Positions 40,062 through 49,010 of a stretch of 64,000 nt of DNA are shown piece by piece. The notes beneath the pieces were generated by a model, which made no database searches, was not told where the DNA came from, and worked only from the letters and a program-made list of their open reading frames with translations. This stretch comes from Pseudomonas sp. RSB 5.4. GTDB taxonomy: Bacteria; Pseudomonadota; Gammaproteobacteria; Pseudomonadales; Pseudomonadaceae. Position numbers and translations under genes: made by a program. The stretch is from positions 5,022,501 through 5,086,500 of the forward strand of contig NZ_CP146986.1 of the NCBI RefSeq assembly GCF_037126175.1, written 5' to 3'. Each line of letters opens with the position of its first letter. Position 1 is the first letter of the stretch.

Positions 40062-41305
40062 GGGGCGTCCTTTGCACAGAGTTCGGAAATCATCTTCAAC
40101 CGGCGGCGCGCTTCGCTGACGAACGGGTTGCGTTCATCCCAGGCGTAACCGGCGAGGATCGAGCAGATCATCCGGCGAATCTCCGCCTGACTGTCTTGGT
40201 AAAAGATCACGTCCTGAAAGGTGCCGGCGTACCAGCCCTCGACGTAGCAGCGGAAGGTATCGACCCCGCGCTTGAGCGGTTCGGCGAACTCGCGCTGCCA
40301 GTCGACGGTTTCGCCCTGCAACTGCCGGTGCAAGACCGCCGCGGCCATGCTCGCCGAACGCATGGCGATGGTTACGCCGGAAGAGAACACCGGGTCGAGA
40401 AATTCTGCGGCATTGCCAAGCAGGGCGAAGCCCGGGCCGTGCAGGGTTTTCACATTCGCCGCATAACCGCCGAGGGTGCGCGCCGGGGTATCCCACACCG
40501 CGTTGTTCAATACACCGGCGAGGCTCGGGGTTTCGGCGATGAAACCGCGCAGGCAGGCATCCAGATCGCTGTCGCGCCCCTGGAAGTGATCGGCGGCAGC
40601 GACCACGCCCACCGAGCAGCGCCCGTTGCTGAACGGGATCGTCCAGAACCAGATGTCGCGGTGCTCGGGGTGGGTGGTGACGAGGATCTTCTCGCGGTCG
40701 AAGGCCGGGTTGTCGATGTGATCTTCAACGTGGGTGAACACCGCTTGGCGCACCGGGAAATTCGAGGGTGCTTCCAGATCGAGCAAACGCGACAGCACCC
40801 GCCCGTAACCGCTGGCATCGAGCACGAAATCCGCTTCGACGCGGTATTCGCTGCCGTCCTCGCGCAGCACATCGAGCTGCGGTCTGGCCCGGTCGAAATC
40901 CACGCGGACGATGGCATCGCCGTAGCGGATTTCGGCACCCTGCAATTCAGCCTGATCGGCCAACAGCTTGTCGAAGTCGGCGCGCTGCACCTGGAATGTG
41001 GTTGGCTTGCCTGCGGTGAAGGTGTCGCTGAAATCGAAGGCACTGTAGCGCTCGCCCCAGGCGAAGGCGGCACCGGTCTTACACTGGAACCCGGCGGCGT
41101 TGACGGCGTCGAGCATGCCGGCCTCTTCGACGAAATCCAGGCAATGGCTGAGCAGACTTTCACCGATGGAAAACCTCGGGAAATGCTGGCGCTCGATCAC
41201 CAGCACATCGTGGCCTTTGCGCTTGAGCAACGCGGCGGCGATGGCCCCGGAAGGGCCCGCGCCAATGATCACGACCTGACGGGATTCCATTTCAACGATT
41301 GGCAC
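40058..41305 (-). CDS. Flavin-dependent halogenase-like FAD oxidoreductase, aryl polyene cluster
   Basis: This 415-residue flavoprotein has the FAD dinucleotide motif VIIGAGPSGAIAA (residues 13-25) and FPRFSIGESLL (42-52). Two signatures of flavin-dependent halogenases are present: WFWTIP (219-224; consensus WxWxIP) and FLDPVFSSG (302-310; consensus FxxPxxSxG). Lys76 in QCKTGAAFAWG lies where phenol/pyrrole halogenases keep the catalytic lysine. These point to halogenation of the aromatic head, as in brominated xanthomonadins, rather than plain hydroxylation. The start is GTG 41305 with GGGAG five bases upstream; ATG 41290 lacks a site. It overlaps the antiporter gene by 14 bases. Family membership is firm; activity is inferred. 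Confidence 0.82.
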   Translation of the reverse strand: MPIVEMESRQVVIIGAGPSGAIAAALLKRKGHDVLVIERQHFPRFSIGESLLSHCLDFVEEAGMLDAVNAAGFQCKTGAAFAWGERYSAFDFSDTFTAGKPTTFQVQRADFDKLLADQAELQGAEIRYGDAIVRVDFDRARPQLDVLREDGSEYRVEADFVLDASGYGRVLSRLLDLEAPSNFPVRQAVFTHVEDHIDNPAFDREKILVTTHPEHRDIWFWTIPFSNGRCSVGVVAAADHFQGRDSDLDACLRGFIAETPSLAGVLNNAVWDTPARTLGGYAANVKTLHGPGFALLGNAAEFLDPVFSSGVTIAMRSASMAAAVLHRQLQGETVDWQREFAEPLKRGVDTFRCYVEGWYAGTFQDVIFYQDSQAEIRRMICSILAGYAWDERNPFVSEARRRLKMISELCAKDAP

Positions 41306-42452
41306 GTGAGCTCCCGAGCGCAGTGGCGGTGGTTTTCAGGGGCGCGCGGTGCAGGCCGATCAGGGCCGGCAACAGCGTCGCGATCAGGCCCATCAGCATC
41401 AGCGCGAAGTACAGCGCCGGGCTGATGAGCTGTTGTTGCAGCAGCAGGTTGAGAAAGACGATTTCACTCAGCCCGCGAATATTCAGCAGCACGCTTTCGC
41501 GCCAGCGGCTGGCGCCTTCGAACGACGCACCGGCCCAGCCCAGGCCGAGCCAGTTGCCGAGCAGTTTACTGGCAATCGGCAACAGCAGCAGCGCCGCCCA
41601 TTGCACCGCGCCGAGGCTGGCGAGGGCGCTGTGCACGTCGATCTGCACGATGCCGAAGGTGAGGATCAGCGGGATCGCGATCCATGTCTGCAAACGGCTC
41701 ATCCACCGCGCCGGCAATGGCAGCACCAACGGCACCTTCAGCAAGGCCATGCACAGCAGATAACCGATGCCGAAAATCAGCGCGTTGAGTTTGTAGTGCT
41801 CGGCCAGCACCAGCAGCGCAAAGAAGCCGAGGCTGTAGGTCAGCGGGCGACGCACGCGCAACAGATGCAACAGCGCCGGCACGCAGGCCAGACCCAGCGG
41901 CAGCAACAGGCTGCTCAGATGCAGACTGCCCTGAGCCAGGCCGAACAGCGTCCAGCAGGTCAGATCGATGAGGATTGCGGTCTGCACCAGACGCCGGGTG
42001 GCGGCGGGCGGGTAATTGATGTGGCGCAGGTACAGGTACAGCACCGGGATCGCGGTAATCGCGAATACCAGACCGATCGCCAGCGAGTTCAGCCACGGTT
42101 GCGCCGGCAGCAGCCAGCAGGCGGCGGCCAGACCGCAGGCGAACGGCACGGTAAAACTCGGCACGGCGATTTTCACGCTCTGGCGGTCCAGTCGCAGGTC
42201 GATCACATCACTGAGAATGTGCCCGAGCAACAGCGCGAAACTCAGGCTGTAGAGGTCTTTCAGCCAACCCGGCGCAATCAGTTCGGCACCGCTGAGTTGC
42301 CAGCCCGGTTCGATGCAGAAGTACATCAGCAGCGGCAACCCGAAGCTGGCCAGCAGCAACTGGCTGACGATCGGGATCAGGCCGAAATGCCGGCCGATAC
42401 GGGTCACCACAGCGAACAGCGCCAGGGCCAGCAGCCAGAAACCGACGACCAT
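41292..42452 (-). CDS. CPA2-type cation/proton antiporter-like membrane protein, aryl polyene cluster
   Basis: This 386-residue polytopic protein has about 11-12 helices. Family marks are VFAITAIPVLYLYL, LIDLTCWTLF (an Asp in the core helix) and LLNIRGLSEIVFLNLLLQ followed by ISPALYFALMLMGLIATLL, close to the Kef/CPA2 signature. It lacks the cytoplasmic RCK/TrkA domain of KefB/C. Its job in a pigment operon is unknown; it could balance ions or protons for the neighbouring RND-type exporter. Its ATG overlaps the exporter's stop by one base. Confidence 0.75.
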   Translation of the reverse strand: MVVGFWLLALALFAVVTRIGRHFGLIPIVSQLLLASFGLPLLMYFCIEPGWQLSGAELIAPGWLKDLYSLSFALLLGHILSDVIDLRLDRQSVKIAVPSFTVPFACGLAAACWLLPAQPWLNSLAIGLVFAITAIPVLYLYLRHINYPPAATRRLVQTAILIDLTCWTLFGLAQGSLHLSSLLLPLGLACVPALLHLLRVRRPLTYSLGFFALLVLAEHYKLNALIFGIGYLLCMALLKVPLVLPLPARWMSRLQTWIAIPLILTFGIVQIDVHSALASLGAVQWAALLLLPIASKLLGNWLGLGWAGASFEGASRWRESVLLNIRGLSEIVFLNLLLQQQLISPALYFALMLMGLIATLLPALIGLHRAPLKTTATALGSSRANR

Positions 42453-44791
42453 CACGCTGTCGGCTCCGCGACGCTGGCGCTGTGGACGTGACGTCCGGCC
42501 CACGGCGCCAGAATGAAACTGAACGCCAGCCCCAGGCTCACCGCCAGGCCGAAGTTGCTCACCGCCGGCGTGCTCGACACCGCCAGCAGACCGAACGACA
42601 ACCAGGTCGTCAGCGCCGCCAGCAAGGTGCCCAGCAAGCTGACAGCCGCACCGCCAACCTGCTCACGCATGAGGATCGCGTAATCGACGCTGATCGCCGT
42701 CACCAGCAGCAGGCCGAACAGGCTGAACAGGGTCAGCGGCTGACCGAGCCAACCGAGGCTGGCAAGGCTGCACAGCGCTGCCAGCAGCGGCAGGGCGACG
42801 ATGCGCAAGGCGCCGCCGAAGCCGAACGGCACGATCAGCACCAGCACGATCAACACACAGGAGGCGAGTTTCAGTTCGGCGGCGCTGATCTGAGTCGCGG
42901 CGAACACGTTGTTCAATTCGCCGAGACGATCCACCAGCATCACGCCCGGCAAGTCCAGGGCTTGCACCCGCAGCAGTGACGGATTGTTCAGACCTTGCAG
43001 GCTGGTCATCGCCGCCACGCCGTCAGCGGTCGGGCCGAGCCACAGCGTGCGGTAAGGCTCGCCCAGCGGCCCGGCGAGTGCCGCGTCGATGTCCTCGGCG
43101 GGCAGACTCTGCAACTGCTGCAGTTCGGTTTGCAACGCCGCGAGCGGTACGCCGAGATCCAGTAATGGCTGCCAGTATTGCGGCAGTTTGCTCAGCGCTT
43201 CGCGAACCTGCTGTTGCTGGCTCGGCGGACTGAGCAGTTGATCGAGGGCCAGATAGCCTTGCAGTTTGTCGAGGTTGACCAGTTGCTGCAGGCGCTCGCT
43301 CAGTGCGGCCTGACGCTCCAGCAGTTGCTGCTGATTGGCGGCGCGCACGAGGAAGAACTGGCTGGTCGGCTGATAGCCGGTGATGCGTGCGATGGTCTGC
43401 GCTTCATCGGTCAGGCGTTGTGGCGCACCGACCCACTGGCGGATGTCGTTCTTGCTTTGCAGCTGCACCAGACCGCCAACGCAGAACGCGACCAACAGCG
43501 CCAGCAGCACCGGGGTGCGCACGTGTTCGAGCAGAGTTTCGCGCAGTTGCACCAGACGCTCGGCCAGACGCAGCGGCCATTGCGCCGGGACCAGTTCAAC
43601 ATTTTTCAGTAGGGCCGGCAGCAGGCACACCGCCGACAGATACGCCCCGAGCAAACCGGCGGCGGAGAACACCGCGATTTGCGTCAGCGCCGGGAAGGGC
43701 GTCCAGGCCAGCGCCAGATAACCGATGGCGCTGGTGATCAGGCTCAGCGTCAGCCCGGAGAGTGTCAGGCGCAGGGCTGGCCAGCTGCGCCACGGCTTCA
43801 GGCTCCAGCTTTTCGACAGATAGTGCAGCGGATAATCCACCGCCACGCCGATCAGGCTGGAACCAAGCACCAGCGTCATCACGTGCATGTGGCCGAACAG
43901 CGCCACGCAAGCCACCGCGCCGAACAGCATGCCCACCAGCACCGGCACGAACGCCAGCAACACCCGCCAGCGGCGAAACACCAACAGCAGCAACAGCAGA
44001 ATGCCGAGAGTGGCGCCGCCGCCGACCCAGGTCATTTCGCGGGTGGCTTGTTGCTGACCGTTGGCGGCGTACAGCAGACCACTGGCGGCCAACAGTTGCA
44101 CGTCGGATTTCGCCGCCTGCTCGCGACTGTGCTGCAGCAGATCGGCGACTTTCAGCGGCAGGTTCATGTCGAAGGCATTGCCGGTGGTGCGCGCGCGCAG
44201 CAGCACCCAGCTCTTGCCGTCGGCATCGGCGACCAGTGCGCCGCTGCCGATGTCCAGTTGCACCGCGCCGTGCTTCGGCTGGCTGTTCTGGATACGCCCG
44301 GTGAGACCCAGCCAGTCGTCCTGGCTCGGCACCAGGGTAAAACCGTTGAACGGATCGAACAGTGCCTGCACCCGTTGCTGAATGAACGCATCGGGATGCT
44401 CGGTCAGCAGTTGCCGATCATCCGCCGAAAGCATCGCCAGTCGCCCTTGCAGCAATTGTGTGCGCAGCGCTGGCAGATCCGCCTGCAGGTTCCACTGGAC
44501 CTTTTCGAACAGACCGCTGGCCTGCCATTGCTCGCCGAGGGTCTGCGCCATGGCCACCGCTTGCTGGCGATCGGCGTGGCCGACCAGCACCAGCATTTCC
44601 CGATTGAGCGGTTCCTGCATACGTTGTTCGGCGCGCAGTTCGAGGGCATCAGGGTTGGTGCCGGGCACCAGTTCCATGAGGTTGGCCGACAGCGGCGCAT
44701 CGCCGCGCCACTGCCACCCGGCCAGCGCGACGACCGCCAGCAGCAGGATCAGGAACAGCCACGGCAGCCTGCGTTCACTCGGCAAAGTCAT
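42452..44791 (-). CDS. MMPL/RND-family exporter, aryl polyene cluster
   Basis: This 779-residue inner-membrane protein has the MMPL architecture: one N-terminal helix, a periplasmic loop (about 35-240), five to six helices (about 245-400, TWVGGGATLGILLLLLLVF, VLGSSLIGVAVDYPLHYLS), a second loop (about 430-630) and the last helix bundle with ISVDYAILMREQVG. Acidic residues in the VAVDYPLHY and ISVDYAI helices fit proton relay sites. Such proteins in aryl polyene loci are thought to move the lipid-linked pigment toward the outer membrane, working with the LolA-like protein encoded just upstream (17-base overlap). Confidence 0.88.
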   Translation of the reverse strand: MTLPSERRLPWLFLILLLAVVALAGWQWRGDAPLSANLMELVPGTNPDALELRAEQRMQEPLNREMLVLVGHADRQQAVAMAQTLGEQWQASGLFEKVQWNLQADLPALRTQLLQGRLAMLSADDRQLLTEHPDAFIQQRVQALFDPFNGFTLVPSQDDWLGLTGRIQNSQPKHGAVQLDIGSGALVADADGKSWVLLRARTTGNAFDMNLPLKVADLLQHSREQAAKSDVQLLAASGLLYAANGQQQATREMTWVGGGATLGILLLLLLVFRRWRVLLAFVPVLVGMLFGAVACVALFGHMHVMTLVLGSSLIGVAVDYPLHYLSKSWSLKPWRSWPALRLTLSGLTLSLITSAIGYLALAWTPFPALTQIAVFSAAGLLGAYLSAVCLLPALLKNVELVPAQWPLRLAERLVQLRETLLEHVRTPVLLALLVAFCVGGLVQLQSKNDIRQWVGAPQRLTDEAQTIARITGYQPTSQFFLVRAANQQQLLERQAALSERLQQLVNLDKLQGYLALDQLLSPPSQQQQVREALSKLPQYWQPLLDLGVPLAALQTELQQLQSLPAEDIDAALAGPLGEPYRTLWLGPTADGVAAMTSLQGLNNPSLLRVQALDLPGVMLVDRLGELNNVFAATQISAAELKLASCVLIVLVLIVPFGFGGALRIVALPLLAALCSLASLGWLGQPLTLFSLFGLLLVTAISVDYAILMREQVGGAAVSLLGTLLAALTTWLSFGLLAVSSTPAVSNFGLAVSLGLAFSFILAPWAGRHVHSASVAEPTA

Positions 44792-45377
44792 GTTGCTCCG
44801 TGTCGCTCAACGGTTGACCGGCGCTGCTGTCTTTCATGCGCAGCACGGTGCTGTCGCCCTGGGTTTCCAACAGTTCGATGGTCTGCACCAGTTCACCGCC
44901 GTCGATATTGATCTGCTTGAACACTTGCTTGAGCAGCAGCGAACGCGGGGTCAGAGTGAGTTTCCACTGCTGTGCGTCGCCGCTCAGGGCCAGCTCGAAA
45001 TCCCGTTGCAGGCCGCTGCTGTCACCTTGCAGCACGGCGAGGAACAAGCGGTTCTGCTCGGCCCCGGCGCTCTTGTTCGGCAGCAGTTGCCAAGCGTTGC
45101 CATCGCGTCGCGCGATGCCGTTGGCGGTGATGCGGTAATCCTGTTGCAGCGGGGTCTTGAGCAGCCAGAGCAGGCCGTGATTTTTCGCCAGGACGAAGTT
45201 GCCCTTGCTGATCAACGGTTGAGGCAGGGCGCGCAGATGTTTTTCCTGAATGAACTGGCCGTGGATCACTTCCGGTTTCGCCAGTTGTTCGCTGAGCTGT
45301 TGCAGGTCGAAGGCGTTGGCCAGCGTCGACACGGCGAGCAGCGCCATCGCGCCAAGGCATTTGCAGAACAGGTTCAT
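44775..45377 (-). CDS. LolA-like outer-membrane lipoprotein carrier protein, aryl polyene cluster
   Basis: This 200-residue periplasmic protein has the signal peptide MNLFCKCLGAMALLAVSTLANA cleaved near residue 22. The mature domain is LolA-like, with GQFIQEKHLRALPQPLISKGNF near its start and a half-barrel of hydrophobic strands. It would shield a hydrophobic aryl polyene lipid during transit across the periplasm to the outer membrane. Chromosomal lolA is elsewhere, so this is a cluster-specific paralogue. ATGA overlap with the thioesterase gene. Confidence 0.85.
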   Translation of the reverse strand: MNLFCKCLGAMALLAVSTLANAFDLQQLSEQLAKPEVIHGQFIQEKHLRALPQPLISKGNFVLAKNHGLLWLLKTPLQQDYRITANGIARRDGNAWQLLPNKSAGAEQNRLFLAVLQGDSSGLQRDFELALSGDAQQWKLTLTPRSLLLKQVFKQINIDGGELVQTIELLETQGDSTVLRMKDSSAGQPLSDTEQHDFAE

Positions 45378-45799
45378 CGCAGCATCCTTTCCACCGCATC
45401 GGTGAACACTTTGGGTGAGGCCAGTTGCATCTCGCGGCTGCTGATCTCGACCGCCACCTGCACCGAGCTGGCACGGGTCAGGCGCTCGCCGGTCTGCAGG
45501 TCGGTGATCAGATAATTGATCTTCAAACGGTTCTCCCACTCCACCAGACTGGCGCGTACGTTCAAGCGCTGGCCGAACACCGCGCCACGTACATAACGCA
45601 GTTGCAGGTCGATGATCGGCCACGCGTAGCCGGACTCGGACATCTGCGTGTAGTTGTGGCCGATCTGGTCGAGCAGCGCGCAGCGCGCCACTTCCAGGTA
45701 CTTCACGTAATGCCCGTGCCAGACCACGTGCATGGTGTCGATGTCAAAGAACGGCACGAGGATTTCCGTGTCGGCGTGCAGCACTCCGGCGCTACGCAT
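45374..45799 (-). CDS. Acyl-CoA/acyl-ACP thioesterase, 4HBT (YbgC-like) family
   Basis: This 141-residue hot-dog thioesterase has the catalytic motif FFDIDTMHVVWHGHYVKYLE (Asp near residue 19, with HGHY). It could release or edit acyl-ACP intermediates; thioesterases of this type occur in aryl polyene loci (ApeK position). The ATG lies eight bases inside the ammonia-lyase gene. Whether it acts on the mature polyene or on starter acids is unknown. Confidence 0.85.
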   Translation of the reverse strand: MRSAGVLHADTEILVPFFDIDTMHVVWHGHYVKYLEVARCALLDQIGHNYTQMSESGYAWPIIDLQLRYVRGAVFGQRLNVRASLVEWENRLKINYLITDLQTGERLTRASSVQVAVEISSREMQLASPKVFTDAVERMLR

Positions 45800-47336
45800 G
45801 CAGCCTCCAGTGTTGTTCGGCGATGCGTTGCAGGCACAGGCGCAGTTCGCCTTCCAGCGCGCGGTCTTCGATGACCGGCGGGAAGTCCTTGGCCAACTCT
45901 TCGTGCATGGCGGCCAGCGAAGGTGGCAGCGCGCGTGCGCCTTCATCGCGCCCGCGCAACCAGACGCCCTGATTGGCCGCGAGCAACGTGGCGGCGGCGA
46001 CCTGTTCGGTCAGTTCCAGTACGCGGATCGCGTCGCGGGCGGCGATGGTGCCCATGCTCACCTTGTCCTGGTTATGGCACTCGGTGGAGCGTGAGAACAC
46101 GCTGGCCGGCATGGTGTTTTTCAGCGCTTCGGCGGTCCAGGCGCTGGTGCCGATCTGCACGGCCTTGAAACCGTGATTGATCATGGCGCGATCCGCCGGG
46201 GCGCCGGACAGATTGCTCGGCAAACCGTGGTTGTAGCGCTCGTCCACCAGCAGTGCGAGTTGCCGGTCGAGCAGGTCGGCGACGTTGGCCACCAGATTTT
46301 TCAGGCTGTCCATGGCGAACGCGATGTGCCCGCCGTAGAAGTGCCCGCCGTGCAGCACGCGCTCGGCGTCGGCGTCGATGATCGGGTTGTCGTTGGCGCT
46401 GTTGAGTTCGGTCTCGATGAACGCACGCAGCCAGTTCAGGCTGTCGGCCAGCACCCCGAGCACGTGCGGGGCGCAGCGCAGCGAGTAGCGATCCTGCAGG
46501 CGATGCAGCGGCGCGGTCGGCGCGTCGATCGCCAGATCCTTGCGCAGCCATGCGGCGACTTGCATCTGCCCCGGATGCGGTTTGGCGGCGAACAGACGCT
46601 CGTCGAAGTGTTCCGGATTGCCTTGCAGCGCGACCACGTTGAGCGCGGTGATGCGCGTGGCCAGTTGCAGCAGATAGTCGGCGCGGGCGAAGGCGAGGCA
46701 GGCGAGACCGGTCATCACCGCCGTGCCGTTCATCAAGGCCAGCGCTTCTTTCGGACGCAGCACCAATGGCGTCCAGCCCAGTTCGCGATGCACGTCGGCC
46801 GCTTGCCGGCGTTCGCCACGGAACAACACTTCGCGCTCGCCGGACAGGGTGGCGGCGACGTAGGACAGCGGCGTCAGATCGCCGCTGGCCCCGACCGAAC
46901 CTTCTTCGGGGATCAGCGGCAGGATGTCGTGTTCAAGGAAGGCGTGCAGGCGCTCCAGCAGTTCGATGCGCACCCCGGACACGCCGTGACACAGCGACTG
47001 CAAGCGCGCCGCCAGCACCGCGCGGGTGGCTTGCGGGTCGAGCAGTTTGCCGAGGCCGCAGCCGTGGAAGGTGTAGAGATGACGCGGCAGTGCCTCGACG
47101 TGATGCAGCGGCACCGCGACCACGCAGGAGTCGCCGTAACCGGTGGTCACGCCGTAGATCACGCCTTCCTTGTCCAGCAGCGAATCGAGAAACCGCGCGC
47201 CTTTGGCGATGCGCTCGCGGTAGGCGGCGTCGCTCTGCAACTGCACGGGCGCCTGACGGTTGGCCAGGGCCAGCACGTCTTCGATGCGCAAAGGGCGTTC
47301 GCCGAAGGTTACCGGCTCATGGGTTGGCGTCGTCAT
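45792..47336 (-). CDS. Aromatic amino-acid ammonia-lyase (HAL/PAL/TAL family), aryl polyene cluster
   Basis: This 514-residue MIO enzyme eliminates ammonia from an aromatic amino acid. The Ala150-Ser151-Gly152 triad in GSVGASGDLTPLSYVA forms the MIO cofactor, and the catalytic Tyr is Tyr61 (VIYGVTTGYGDS). At the substrate-selectivity pair it has Phe90-His91 (LYTFHGCGLG), where bacterial TAL has His-Leu, PAL Phe-Leu and HAL Ser-His. Inside a pigment operon, and far from hut genes, it most likely makes coumarate or cinnamate as the aryl starter, rather than degrading histidine. Exact substrate is open. It overlaps the upstream acyltransferase by 20 bases. Confidence 0.87.
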   Translation of the reverse strand: MTTPTHEPVTFGERPLRIEDVLALANRQAPVQLQSDAAYRERIAKGARFLDSLLDKEGVIYGVTTGYGDSCVVAVPLHHVEALPRHLYTFHGCGLGKLLDPQATRAVLAARLQSLCHGVSGVRIELLERLHAFLEHDILPLIPEEGSVGASGDLTPLSYVAATLSGEREVLFRGERRQAADVHRELGWTPLVLRPKEALALMNGTAVMTGLACLAFARADYLLQLATRITALNVVALQGNPEHFDERLFAAKPHPGQMQVAAWLRKDLAIDAPTAPLHRLQDRYSLRCAPHVLGVLADSLNWLRAFIETELNSANDNPIIDADAERVLHGGHFYGGHIAFAMDSLKNLVANVADLLDRQLALLVDERYNHGLPSNLSGAPADRAMINHGFKAVQIGTSAWTAEALKNTMPASVFSRSTECHNQDKVSMGTIAARDAIRVLELTEQVAAATLLAANQGVWLRGRDEGARALPPSLAAMHEELAKDFPPVIEDRALEGELRLCLQRIAEQHWRLHA

Positions 47337-48264
47337 CGGTCTTCCAGAAAGGGTAAAAGTTGAACCATTGGTGCGGGGCTTCGAGGCAATAGTGACTCAG
47401 GCGCTGCGCGTAGCGGGTGGCCCACTGATGAATGACCTGCTCGCGCTCGCGGCGCGTCCACGTCACGCTGTCGGCGAACGGTTCGAGGGTCAGGCGATAG
47501 TGGCCGTCCGCTTGTTTCAGGCACATCAGCAGATTGACCGGGCATTTGAGCAAGCCGGCCAGCAGCCACGGGCCTTGCGGAAACGCTGCGGGGTGGCCGA
47601 GAAAGTCCACGCTGACGCTGCGCCCGCCGTGCAACGGCACGCGGTCGCCGGCAATCGCCAGCCATTCGCCGCGCTCCAGGCGTTCGTGCAGTTGCAGCAT
47701 GATCACCGGGTCCAGTTCGCTGACCTGAATCAGGCGCAGATTGGTCGCCCCGGCTTCGCCCAGCAAGCGGTTGAACTGCTCGGCGTGCTTGGTGTGCACC
47801 AGCACGTTCATGGTGACCTTTTCGCCGATCTCCGCCAGCGCCCGGCACACTTCGAGGTTACCCAGATGCGCGCCGACCAGCAGTTGCCCGCGACTGCCGC
47901 GCAACTGATTGCGCAGCAGTGCCGGGTCGATGATTTCGATCTGCTCGATACGGATCTTGCCGTTCCACACGTCGAGCTTGTCGAGCAGCGAATCGGCGAA
48001 CGCCATGAACTGGCGGAACACCCGCCAATAACTCGGGCGCAATTCGGCGCGGTTGCTCCAGTCAGCCAGCCGTTGCTGGTATTGCCAGGCACTGTTGCGC
48101 GCGGTGCGGCCGAACAGGAAGAAGTACAGGACGATGCCGTACAGCAGCGGACTGAGCAGGCGCCGGCCAAGCACTTTGGCGGCGAACGCGGTGAATTTCA
48201 TCAGCAGGAAGCTGCCGCGCTCTTCGCGGTCGGCCCAGTGCTTCTTGTCGGTCTCGACGCTCAT
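47317..48264 (-). CDS. LpxL/HtrB-like acyltransferase, aryl polyene cluster
   Basis: This 315-residue membrane-associated acyltransferase of the lipid A acyltransferase family has a catalytic HX4E motif, HLGNLE (near residue 130), the arginine region AIAGDRVPLHGGRSV and FPQGPWLLAGLLKCPVN. It would esterify the polyene carboxylate onto a lipid or sugar acceptor, anchoring the pigment in the outer membrane. The ATGA overlap with the upstream glycosyltransferase fits joint assembly of the lipid head. The frame open to 48540 is the shadow of the glycosyltransferase. Confidence 0.86.
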   Translation of the reverse strand: MSVETDKKHWADREERGSFLLMKFTAFAAKVLGRRLLSPLLYGIVLYFFLFGRTARNSAWQYQQRLADWSNRAELRPSYWRVFRQFMAFADSLLDKLDVWNGKIRIEQIEIIDPALLRNQLRGSRGQLLVGAHLGNLEVCRALAEIGEKVTMNVLVHTKHAEQFNRLLGEAGATNLRLIQVSELDPVIMLQLHERLERGEWLAIAGDRVPLHGGRSVSVDFLGHPAAFPQGPWLLAGLLKCPVNLLMCLKQADGHYRLTLEPFADSVTWTRREREQVIHQWATRYAQRLSHYCLEAPHQWFNFYPFWKTDDDANP

Positions 48265-48995
48265 GCTCGCCACCGGCGCCAGAGGATGACGGGCAGGCGC
48301 AGCAGCATGCCGAAGAACAACCGGGTGTGCATACTGGAAATCAGCGCGTTGTCGTGGAACAGGCGGAAGTGCGAGACGCCGTCCAGCGGGTAATGCACGC
48401 TGGTCTGCAACCAGCGCATCGGCTGGTTGCGCCACGACAGGCGCACGAGGATGTCGGAGTCGAAATCCATGCGCTTGCCGACTCGCGCCGAGTCGATCAG
48501 CGCCAGCGTCGGGGCCAGCGGATAGACGCGAAAGCCGCACATTGAATCGCGAATCTGCAGCGACAGCGTGTTGATCCAGACCATCACGTGGGTCAGATAA
48601 CGCGCGTACAAACGGCCCTTGGGCACGCTCTCGTCAAACAGCGGATAACCGCAGATCATCGCGTCCGGGTGGGCGCGGGATTCCTCGACGAAACGGGCGA
48701 CGTCGTGCAGGTCGTGCTGGCCATCGGCGTCCACTTGCAGGGCATGAGTGAAGCCCAGCCGCGCCGCTTCGCGCAGGCCGGTCATCACCGCGCCGCCCTT
48801 GCCCTGATTGAGGGTCAGGCGCACCAGATGCACGTGGTCGCGTTCGGCCAGCGCATCCAGCACTCGCGCGCAGGACGGGGTGCTGGCGTCATCCACCAGA
48901 ATGCACGGCAGGCCTTGGGCGAGCAGCGCGTCGACCACGGTGCCAATCGCGGTTTCATGGTTGTAGACCGGAATCACGGCGCAAGGGTTATGCAT
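48261..48995 (-). CDS. Family 2 glycosyltransferase, aryl polyene cluster
   Basis: This 244-residue GT-A enzyme has the nucleotide-sugar fold VIPVYNHETAIGTVVDALL, the first acidic site LVDDAST and the DxD-type metal site DADGQHD, and no membrane anchor except a C-terminal amphipathic stretch. It probably adds a sugar to the glycerol or lipid carrying the polyene. ATG 48993-48995 is chosen with GGGG nine bases upstream; ATG 49004 overlaps that site. It is separated from the upstream gene by a palindromic repeat, the only large gap in the operon. Confidence 0.85.
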   Translation of the reverse strand: MHNPCAVIPVYNHETAIGTVVDALLAQGLPCILVDDASTPSCARVLDALAERDHVHLVRLTLNQGKGGAVMTGLREAARLGFTHALQVDADGQHDLHDVARFVEESRAHPDAMICGYPLFDESVPKGRLYARYLTHVMVWINTLSLQIRDSMCGFRVYPLAPTLALIDSARVGKRMDFDSDILVRLSWRNQPMRWLQTSVHYPLDGVSHFRLFHDNALISSMHTRLFFGMLLRLPVILWRRWRA

Positions 48996-49010
48996 TGACG
49001 ACATCCCCAC

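Noticed and set aside
45792-47336. Histidine ammonia-lyase of a histidine-use (hut) operon
   Set aside because: No hut genes are near, the gene overlaps pigment genes on both sides, and the selectivity pair is not the Ser-His of HAL.
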